Assembly: GCA_001662425.1 (NCBI GenBank)
Contig: BDDC01001519.1
Span: forward strand, 1 to 24,135
Length of the DNA: 24,135 bases
Origin: Chlamydomonas sphaeroides
Lineage: Eukaryota; Chlorophyta; Chlorophyceae; Chlamydomonadales; Chlamydomonadaceae
Reading direction: 5' to 3'
Shown: positions 10,701 through 19,200 of the stretch, piece by piece
How the letters are laid out: each line of letters starts with the position of its first letter
Position numbering within the stretch: the first letter of the stretch is position 1
Position numbers and translations under genes: made by a program
The notes under the pieces: model-generated
Database searches by the model: none
Seen by the model: the letters and a program-made list of their open reading frames with translations, nothing else
What the model was told of the DNA's origin: nothing

Positions 10701-13478
10701 CAGCGCACAGCGAACAGGAGGTCGGCAGCAGTGTGCAAGATTCAAATGGGACACTAGGAGGCCGCAGCAGCTGCAGGACTCTGGCAAGCCGGCGGCCAAA
10801 GGCCCGCAGGGTTAACCGCCCATCAGCCTGAGGGCCCTGCAGGAAGGGATGGGCGATGCCGGCCTGCCCGTGCTTTCGCCCGAGAGTGCCCCTGCAGCGC
10901 CTTACTTGACAGCCGCATCGTCCCGCCGCCGCGCTGCGTGGCCCCACCAACAGGCCGCAAGCCGCACTCGCACTTGGACATCAAGAAGATGACGTACTGC
11001 GACAAGTGGGTACCGTGCGTGGCCCTCGTTCCCCACACGTGATGTGCTGCATGCTGCGCATGGCCGTCGCCGCTTGTGTGCACAACGGTCGGAGTGGGCT
11101 GTGCATGGCATAAGATGCTGCGATGAGAGTGTCAGGGGCGGCCTGCTCGTAGTGAAGCAAGGCTGGGCGGCGGCCGCAAAGCTGGCCTTTCTTGCATCAG
11201 CCTGACCCTGGCACCGTTGGGCCTTCATCTTCAAGTTGCGTGGGTCGTCCTGTGCCTCCTGCCTTGTATGTGTCCAAAACCTGCGGTGAGCGCCGGCTCG
11301 GCGGCATCACATCGCCTGGCGCAGCAGCACGCATCAACCCACTCGCTCCGTCCCCCGTCGGGCCTCCCCGTCACCCTCCCACCCCTCAGGCCCATCAAGG
11401 AAGCGCCCGGCCTCCAGGACGAGCGGTGAGTTGCGGTCCCGGGGCTGCACGGATGAGCGCAAGGTGACTCAGGCCGGCCTCTCGGGCAGCCCCCCGCCTG
11501 CCCATCCAACGTTCCACATCAATTCTCCTCGCCTCCCCTCCCCTTCCCCCTGCCTCTCGCCTACGCAGATTCCTGTCGCTGTCGGCCCCCGCCAAGGAGC
11601 TGCTGCTGTCCATGCTGGCCGACGACCCCGCCGAGCGCCCCTCCTGCATGGCCGTGCTGCGCCACCCCTTCATTACCGCGGTGGACAGCAACGCGGACGC
11701 ACACCGCGAGATGGGCGATGTGGTGCGCCGACGCATGAAGGACCTCGCCAAGATGAGGTGAGCGAGCAACAGCCAGCCGTCTCGTACACACGCACACACA
11801 CGCCAATCCCCCAGGGCGTCGCGTGTCGGGTATATGTTGATAATGATGAACACACGATAGTGTAACTTTCTGTTTGTAGACCGCCCATCTTGGTGCTAGC
11901 GATGTCGTACGTGCCGTACGAGCCTTCGCCGCCGCCTCGGTAGGGCAGCAGCACGTGCTGCGGCGCACGCGCGGCGTCTCATATGCATGTGCACGTGCCA
12001 CTGCCTTGAAGCCCCGTGCGTGCCATGCCGCTTCCGCTCCCTCTATCCCCTCCCATCCCCTCCCTGCCCCTTCCTCAAACCCCCATGCCCCCGGGTCAGG
12101 CGCCAGCACGTGCAGCGCCACGCGCTAGGTGGCGCCCACCACATCCACAAGCAGGGCGACCACGCCGCGTGCCTGGCGCTGCTGGCGCGGCGGCGGGCGG
12201 GCGGGTAGGACGCAAGGGCCTGGGCACGCGACCGGGCGCTGGTGTCGGAGGGGAAGTCATAGGCGGGCGGGGTGCGTGACGCATCCGGCTGGACCGTGGG
12301 CCCTCGGCGTTGCGCCTCCCAGCCCCCGCGCTGCCCTGCCGCCGCAAAACCGCCGCCCGCAGCGACAGCGCCTCCATGTTTCTGCGCGACAGCAGCAACC
12401 AGAGCGGCACCGGCACAGGCGTCGGCAACGGCCTCGGCCTCGGCGCGGGCCGCAAGTCGACGCAGGTGTACGGCCGGGAGTCGAGCAGCGGCTTCCGGCG
12501 GCCCTCGAGCAGCGGGCCGCGCAACATGCTGGGCGCCTTTGCTGCGGCGCGCAGCAGCCAGGCCAGCGGCGGCGCGGGCGCGGGCGCCGAGGCCATGCTG
12601 GACGGTGCGTGGGGCTGCTGGTATCACTGGACAACCAGCCATGAGTCGTGCACTTGGGCATAGATAACTGCGAAGCTACCGTACTCTGGTCCTAGTGGTG
12701 CCAGTCTGGTGCACTGACGGTGTGCTGATGGCCCTGGGCGTAGCCGGCCCTGCTTCATGCACCACGGCGCCCGCCACAGCTGCCACACGCACACATCATC
12801 ACCTGGACACACGTCACTGCCGTGTCCGAAAACCCGCCCTGCTCTTCCTCACCCCGCCGTCCCCTCCCCCACCTCATGCAGCCGACGCCCCCGAGTTTGC
12901 CAGGTGCACCACTGCGCCCGCCGCGCGGTGGCGCAAGCAGGCGGCGGAGGCGCGGGCCGGCGACGAGCCGACGCCCCAGGGCGGCAGCCCGTGCGGCTCC
13001 GACTACCCCAACCTCTTTGAGGCGGCCCTGGGCGCGTGAGTGGCTGGCTGCGGGGCCGAAACACAGTTGATGCCGACGTGAACTGCTTGCATCCTGGCCT
13101 GGGCGCGTGGCGGGGGCGGGGAAGCTGTGCGCTGGGCTGCGTGGTACTGACTACACCTTTGCTAGATGCACCACGCACACCCTGCGCTCCACCACAACGG
13201 CAATACCCATGGCCCCTGTCCGTAGGACAGCCGGGCTGCAACGATGCCAGGCCCCAGTTGTGCCGACAGGAACGCTGTCGCCCTCCCTCCAATGCCCTCG
13301 CAGCGGCTGGTCCGCCTACCCCATTGGCTACGAGGCGCTCGGAACCGTGGAAGCCATGGGCGGCGGCGGCGGCGGCAGCGGCGCCGGCGCCGGCGTCAGC
13401 AGCAGGGCGCTCACAGTGCCGGCGACGCCGCCGCGGGCGGCACCGGTGGCCGCCGCGACCCGGCTCGTGGCAGCATGA
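7793..13478 (+). CDS. CAMK-like serine/threonine protein kinase (gene 2, tandem paralogue of gene 3)
   Basis: Exons: 7793-7923, 7991-8057, 8121-8222, 8687-8809, 9065-9136, 9427-9483, 9628-9738, 9907-9949, 10154-10179, 10398-10449, 10954-11005, 11390-11425, 11569-11757, 12100-12204, 12363-12604, 12882-13035, 13304-13478; 1737 nt, 578 aa. The kinase domain spans about residues 58-326: IGKGGFSEIWLA Gly loop, Lys87 in EAIK, Glu107 in helix C, hinge LVLEYLTGGEMF, HRDIKPEN (Asp182), DLG in place of DFG (Asp210), GTPGFVAPE, DIYSLGVVLFIMLTG, and RPSCMAVLRHPFI. Substrates are unknown. The 250-residue tail has a basic segment (RRRAGG), a Ser/Gly linker, then ADAPEFARCTTAPAARWRK and GWSAYPIGYEA, both shared with gene 3 and not recognised as known domains. 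Intron 2 has a GC donor (AAAG then GCAAGC) where gene 3 has GT. The ATG at 7793 was chosen because its frame reaches the phase-2 donor at 7924 and its product (MARDKRKG...) aligns with the gene 3 N-terminus. The Val-to-Glu change before AIK is unusual. Confidence 0.88.
9160..9350 (+). repeat. Internal duplication inside gene 2 intron 5
   Basis: A 30-nt segment at 9160-9189 recurs at 9255-9284 (27 of 30 match), and similarity continues loosely into the following CAGCAGNGCCC region. Gene 3 has the segment once, which explains much of the 116-nt difference in intron 5 length (290 against 174 nt). Confidence 0.55.
10524..10544 (+). repeat. Decayed exon 10 fragment in gene 2 intron 10
   Basis: This 21-nt stretch resembles the 3' end of exon 10 (about 15 of 21 positions), which encodes VLFIMLT. 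The equivalent place in gene 3 (18864-18884) carries a much better copy. The surrounding 10450-10720 is poorer in GC than the exons. Confidence 0.4.
12758..12775 (+). repeat. Exon 16-like fragment in gene 2 intron 15
   Basis: Eighteen nucleotides match the exon 16 segment at 12905-12922 with one mismatch. Read in the exon 16 frame it gives CTTAPATAATRT, which corresponds to CTTATGTAATRT in the intronic copy of gene 3. No upstream acceptor is left here. Confidence 0.6.
13158..13190 (+). repeat. Exon 16-like fragment in gene 2 intron 16
   Basis: The segment reads FARCTTHTLRS, against FARCTTAPAARW in exon 16; about 17 of 24 nucleotides match over the core. Together with the fragment in intron 15 it places decayed copies on both sides of exon 16. 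Confidence 0.45.
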
Positions 13479-13718
13479 GGGCCGGGGCCAGAGCGCTGGC
13501 GGGCGTGGTGACGGCCGCCCCTTGTGCCTGGGGCATGACACCAGGAGGCCCAAGGCGGGCGAAGCGCCGCTGCCTGGGCGATGGCGTTGCCTGGGCTCAG
13601 CCCGGGCGGCGGCGCAGCAGCGGCGGCAGCAGGAGGCAGAGGGACTGGAGAGGTCCGACACGTCCCTGGCCGGCGCTTGGCCATGTGCACGGTTTGCTAC
13701 CTTCATCCATTCTAAATT

Positions 13719-13776
13719 TGACAAATCGCGCCCTCGTTGGCGGCGGCTGACAAACCGCGCGCTCTTTGGCGGCGGC
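13719..13776 (+). repeat. 29-bp tandem duplication
   Basis: Two adjacent 29-nt units (13719-13747 and 13748-13776) differ at only a few positions. Both start TGACAAA and end GGCGGCGGC. The second contains a TTTGGCGG octamer at 13765-13772. Confidence 0.8.
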
Positions 13777-13830
13777 CGGGCGGCGTGAGCGCGTGTGCGC
13801 GGCACCTGCATGTGGCGCTACCCCCACGTG

Positions 13831-13902
13831 TCACCGTGACTCCGTGACATCACCGTGATTCCGCGACATGACCGTGCGTGACTCCGTGACATCACCGTGA
13901 CA
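13831..13902 (+). repeat. Short tandem array based on TCACCGTGA
   Basis: About four imperfect units of 19-23 nt, each combining ACCGTG with a TCCGTGACA- or TCCGCGACA-like segment. The core TCACCGTGA is palindromic apart from its central base. This is a plain tandem repeat without spacers, so not a CRISPR. Confidence 0.75.
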
Positions 13903-14340
13903 GGCATTGCGTGGCACCCGGCTGGCCCGGTTTCAACGGTGCCCCCGTGGTCGCGCCTTGGCCGGGGCTTACACCAGCGCCAGCCGGTACCCCGGGCTGA
14001 CCAGCGCGCTGGCCCGTCGGGCTCACGCACGCCCGACTGGCGCTGCTGGCTGCTGCCGGCCGTGGGGCGCAGGCGCCGGCCGGCATCGCTGGCGACGCAG
14101 CGATGGGTGGCAAGGCATAACGCATGTGTTAGGGACTGGTGCCGGCGTGCGCGCGTCGGGGGGCACGCGACCGCCTCGCGCCGCGGCGCCGGCGGATGTC
14201 GAGTTCTGGGGGCTCGCCCATCCATCGTGGCGTGTGCGGCTGCCGCGTGCAGGCATGCGCGTCCCGGCGCATCGCGCGCAGCACAAGCAGGCGAGCAGCA
14301 ACGTGACGATAGCGCGAAGAAATGCAGCCCCTTGTGTTTT

Positions 14341-14373
14341 AAGCTACTAGCAAGCTACTAGCAAGCTACTGGC
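14341..14373 (+). repeat. 11-bp tandem triplet
   Basis: Three direct 11-nt units: AAGCTACTAGC twice and AAGCTACTGGC once, followed by a degenerate remnant ending GGCTAGC. Confidence 0.85.
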
Positions 14374-14997
14374 AACTATGGCTAGCGGCCAGTGGGATTG
14401 ATGGCGCCAGGCGACGGCGCTCGCTCGCCCACGCGCGAGCTGCCCTTTATCGTGTATAGCTGCCGCATGCCGTGTGCCGCATGACGCAAAACCGCACAAG
14501 CTGCTAATAAGCGCGTCCGCCAGTCGAGCGGACGCCGGGCGCGGAGAAAGGGCGGGCAGATGCCGCGTGCCATGGCGTACGCTCGTGCCTTACGCGTGCC
14601 GCAAACCGCGCAAGGTTTCCGATGGCACGTCCCTCGTCGAGGCCACTGGGGCGGTGTGCGCGGCGCCCGTAGCGAGGCGCATGAGGACTGCGAGCGGAGC
14701 AGGCGGGGGTGTCGGGGAGGCGGGGGTGCGCAGCGAAGCGCAACGCGGCGTGGCGCGCCGGTCAGGCGCCGCAGCGCAATCGTGTGCATATGCGTGGCTC
14801 GCAATAAATTATGCATGCACTGTCCTGGCTGTGTGCTGCTGTGCAAAATGTGTGTGTGCGGGATGCGCCTTGCGCTGCGCAATTTTGCGGGGCTGGCGCT
14901 GTCGCGGCAGTGTGCAGCTGCTTGCTTCTCGTCATCAAGTCGGGGCTCGTGGGCTCGCCGATGCGGGCGGCCAGGGCTTAGACTCGTCCCCGTAGGG

Positions 14998-15120
14998 GCG
15001 CGAGACCCGAGACCCCTTCAATAGCCCCGGCGACAACCGCATAATGACCGACTGTTTGCGTCTGGTCTGGGTGGCCTCTTTTTGGGGCGAGCCATGCACC
15101 CATGCGCAGCTGGGGAGGTT
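14998..15120 (+). repeat. Dispersed repeat, copy B (forward, core only)
   Basis: This copy shares the core of copies A and C (CCGCATAATGACCGAC, then GTCTGGTCTGGGTGGCC, then GCCATGCACCCATGCGCAGC) but lacks their NotI-palindrome end. It is bracketed by two imperfect 19-nt direct repeats at 14978-14996 and 15120-15138 (16 of 19 match), each beginning TTAGACTCGT and ending CGTAGG. Confidence 0.75.
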
Positions 15121-16198
15121 TAGACTCGTTGTCGTAGGAAAATACTTCACGACACGTGACATGTAGGCGGTAGTGGCGGTGGGCAAGGCGTCGGCGGAAA
15201 GGGCGTGTGGCCGGCTTTCCGGGGTCAGCTGGCTGAACACAGGCAGGCGGTGACGGGGCCGCCCTGCCCATGATAAGCTAGAACGAAGTCAAAGTAGGAA
15301 TATCTGCCCAGTCCTCACAAACGGGCGGTTCCTATGTACCGGGTACTGCTCCGCCCTGCTCTCCAGGAGCGCAAAGCCGTGCTCTTGGGTATTGGCGTCG
15401 GGCTGGGAGTAACGGTATTGTTTAGACATGAACATTTCCATCGGAATGGGATGAGGCCCCGCCCCACTCAGTCCTCCTGGTCCAGTCCTGGTCTGGGGCT
15501 GCCGGCCACCCCCACCGATTGGACTACTTCAGTTCAAAGCGTGGAAACGCTGGCGCCCTAGCACCCTATCGACTCACCGCAAGACGCGCCAGAAACTCGT
15601 CTGGGACGCGACCTCTGGCCTCTTCACACGGACCTGGCCGGGGCACGCTTGCCTACTGGTGTCCATGGCATCGCCGGGTGATGGCTGGAAACCGACCCGC
15701 AGGCCGCACTCCCAACAGTAGCGCAGGCAAAAGCGACGTAACCATATGTGCGCCTTTGCGCACAGCGAAAGGTTGCCAAGCAGGGGTAGCGATGTGAAGC
15801 CCGTACCAGACCCAAAGTGACATCCGTACTATGCCCTAAGACCCCCCGTCCACAGCGTGGCTGCCACTTCCAGCACGCGCCTACATCGTCTCGTGGATGC
15901 AAGTGCCGCAGTGGTGGCCACCCGACGAAACGGCGGAAACGGTCGCCCATCGCTGCCTTTGTTAGGACAAGTGGAATCTTTCTTAACATCCCAGCAGTGC
16001 CCGTTAATATGGTACTCTGTCGCACCACTCAAAAATCGGTATAACTTGAGCTCGCAAACGCCAGGATATTGCGTGGGAAGCAGCCACACAACGCAAGAAG
16101 AAGTCCGGCTTGAAAGCGTACTTAATTGCTTGCATTCGCGACTGGTGCCAGGATAAATCCAGGGACGGCGAGCCAGTCTGGCGTGGGTCGCTTGCCGC

Positions 16199-16211
16199 TT
16201 TGGCCGCCAAA
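16199..16211. promoter_or_regulatory. Near-palindromic E2F-like site upstream of gene 3
   Basis: TTTGGCCGCCAAA is palindromic except at its centre. The minus strand reads TTTGGCGG, matching the TTTSSCGS E2F/DP consensus. It lies 73-85 nt before the gene 3 ATG, a position like that of the gene 2 site. Confidence 0.35.
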
Positions 16212-16283
16212 ACGATAGGACCGTAGTGAAGGCGGCAACTGTGAACTGCACACCTAAAACGCTACAGCGCGGTTCAGGCGAAC

Positions 16284-19200
16284 ATGGCAAAGGGCAACAC
16301 GAAGCTTCCGGGGCTCTTGGCTTGCTTCTTTGGTGCAATTGGGCTCGCCGATGAGCCACAGTCGCGCACCAAAGCCACTGCGGCGGATGCGGAGAAGCCC
16401 AAGCAAACCACGTAAGCGGCGACCAGGCGGTCGGTCGGCCTTCATGTCGTGCCAACCGTGGATTCTCATGCGCCACCTCTCAGGCCCGACACCGACTGGC
16501 GGGACATGCCGCTGGTCCAGGGTTACAGCCTGATCGAAAGAATTGGAAAGGTACGTCGCGAGGCTTGAAGCGCACCCGCGCCCGCGCGCCGCCCGCTGGC
16601 CTTCTCAAGCCTGCACCCTCCGAGCTCGAGCTGCGCCTGCGCCGTCCATGCCTATCCCGTTTGCAGGGCGGCTTCTCGGAAATCTGGCTGGCACAGCACA
16701 AGGAGTCGCAGCAGATCGTGGCCATCAAGGTGGTGCAGCTCGCGTACGCGGACCTGGAGCCGGACGAGGTGCGCACGCCCTAGGGGCGGGTGCCCAAGCT
16801 GGCCAGGGCCTGCACTTTTGCGGTGTGGACTGTGGAGCCCTGCAATGCCCACGCCGCGGATGCTTTTGTCCGGGCCGCGGTCACACCCGATGCTGTGTTG
16901 GGAAGCATGGACGCGTGGTTGTGCATGTTGCCGCGCCCTGGCCGGCGTGGGCATGGCTGCGCTTTTCGCCATGCCTCGTGAGGTCGATGTGGGTCGATGT
17001 GGGTCGGCGCCGGTCAGTCGCGGACAGGCTGAGCCCACTAGCCAACCTGCATGTCCCCTGGCCCATGCGCCCGCACGAGCTCTTGGCGCTGGAAGCCTCA
17101 AGCTAGTCATGGCAACCCTCTGGTAGCGCGAACTCGTTTCACGCCCCCGCCCCAGGTGGCCACGCTGCTGGCCGAGGCCAAGTTCCTGCGGCAGCTGGAC
17201 TGCCCCTACCTGCTAAAGTGCCACGAGACGGCCGCCACGTCCGACTGGCTGGTGCTGGTGCTCGAGTACCTCACGGGGGTGAGGGGAGGAGTGGAGGCAC
17301 GGGGTTTTTGCAATGGGGCACCCGGTGGCGTCGTGCCGAGGCATGCCGCACGGGGCTGCACCGGGCTGGGCACCAGAACAACGCCCGCGATCGCGTGTGT
17401 TGCCACTGTGCTCACGTGCCGCGCTGTTGTCGTACATGCCGTACACCAGGGCGAGATGTTTGACCACATCCACAAGGTCCAGCGCTACACGGAGGCCGAG
17501 GCGGGCAAGCTGTTTGCGCAGGTGGGCTGGAGCTATGCGGCTGCGACACGGAGCAGGCGCAGCCCAGAGCTGCACCCCTTGCCCAGCAGCGCCCGGGTCG
17601 GGCCCCGTGTTGAGCGCATGCTGCGTTGCGGCGCCACAGGCCAACCGATACGAGCTGTCCTGCGCCGCCACGGCCCCTGCGCCGCTGTGCCGCAGATTGT
17701 GTCGGCCATCTCGTACCTGCACAACCTCAACGTCATGCACAGAGACATCAAGGTGCGGCAGGGGAAAATATCGGCAAGAAGATGTGTTGCCGTGTGGATA
17801 GTAGGCCACATAGCGCGATTGCGCTAACGCCGCCGTGCGTGGGTGCGCGGTGCCAGGGCCAGGGCAGGGCAACCAGGCGCTACCTGAAGGCAGCTGTGGG
17901 CTGGGCTAGCGGCTACCGTTCTGGAGCTCCAGAGCCTCCCGGCCGAAGCCCTCGTTGGCGGACCCTCCACTTCTGCTCCCCTTCGCAGCCCGAGAACATC
18001 ATGTTCACGGCGCCCGTAGACGAGCAGCAGGCGGCGGGCAAGCCGCTCCGCATCAAGATCATAGACCTGGGCATGGCGGCTCAGCACTTGGAGAAAAAGG
18101 TGGGTACTGCGCAACTGCGGTCGAAACAATTTCAGCGACCCTGGCGCGAAAGGAGCACCCAGAAGCAGGAGCAGCTGCATGCCCAGGCCCCCGGCGGCGC
18201 AGCAGCGCTAGGCCGATCGCAACCGCTGCGCCCTTCCTCCTCATCCCAGCTCTCGTGTACCCCGCCCTGCGCCCCGCAGCCGCTGGTCGGCTGCATCGGG
18301 ACCCCCGGCTTTGTGGCGCCAGGTGCGGCGGGGGATCTCGGGTGTTGGGTCACGGCACCACGGCACGGGCAACAACACGGCACATACCCACCCATCCACG
18401 TCGCAACCAGCACACCAGCTGCACCGCTCCCCTAGCCGCCCCCTTGGGCTGCCGAACCATGTCGCTGAGGGCCGCCCAGCCGAGCAGGAAGCTACCAATC
18501 GGTCGCACAGCGGGCGCTGACGCCTGCATCCCGCCGTCCCTTGCCCCCCTGCCGCGTGCCGCTGCGGGCTGTAGAGATCTGGCACGACAAGCCGCACACG
18601 GTGAGTGGAAAGTTCGGCCACATGGGATGGGATGGCTGGGTGGGGACACTGACCCCTCCCCAACGCTGCACTACCGCTCAAGCACGCCGCAGCCGGCTCT
18701 CCGTCACCATCCGTGCCGTGCCCTCCCCGTGCCTTCCCTCCCGCCAGCCTGCCATGGACATCTACTCTCTCGGGGTTGTGCTGTTCATCATGCTCACAGG
18801 TAGGCCCCGGGTTACCGATTGACACTATGGGGCTACTAATTGGTCCTCATATATAGGTCGAAAGTGCTGGTCATCATGCTCACAAAAGCGCCTGTGACTG
18901 GCGCTCGGGAAGTTGGTGCGGGGTGCGGAAGAGGCCGCATACCAGCACGGTAGGCCGCCAGCGCGGCTCGGTGGCGCTGGCATATGCACCGTCAGCCGCA
19001 TCGTCCCGCCGTCGCCCCGGGTGCCCCCGCCATCAGGCCGCAAGCCGCACTCGCACGTCGACATCAAGAAGATGACGTACTGCGACAAGTGGGTTACGCG
19101 CGTGGCCCTCGTTCCGCACACGTGCTGATATGTTGTGTGTGGATGGCCATGGCTGGTTGTGCGTTCTGGGTTTGCAATTGCCACACGTGAACGCTTAGAT

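Larger units (their letters stand above)
13479..16283. other. Spacer between gene 2 and gene 3; no supported gene
   Basis: This 2.8-kb stretch holds the 3' UTR of gene 2, short tandem repeats (13719-13776, 13831-13902, 14341-14373), dispersed repeat copy B, and the upstream region of gene 3. Frames exist on both strands (for example 15829-16476 reverse and 15334-15561 forward), but none has recognisable motifs or splice-supported continuation. No TGTAA was found within 500 nt of the gene 2 stop. Confidence 0.5.

Noticed and set aside
12849..13811. Open frame of 320 codons on the reverse strand
   Set aside because: It covers exons 16-17 of gene 2 and flanking DNA, has no recognisable domain, and looks like a shadow of GC-rich coding sequence.
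13831..14373. CRISPR-like array
   Set aside because: The repeats are short, directly adjacent and imperfect, without unique spacers, and the DNA is clearly eukaryotic.
17051..17827. A single 258-codon continuous kinase exon in gene 3
   Set aside because: The paralogue and the kinase alignment show clear GT-AG boundaries at 17279/17449 and 17522/17695. The continuous frame is noted as a retention possibility instead.
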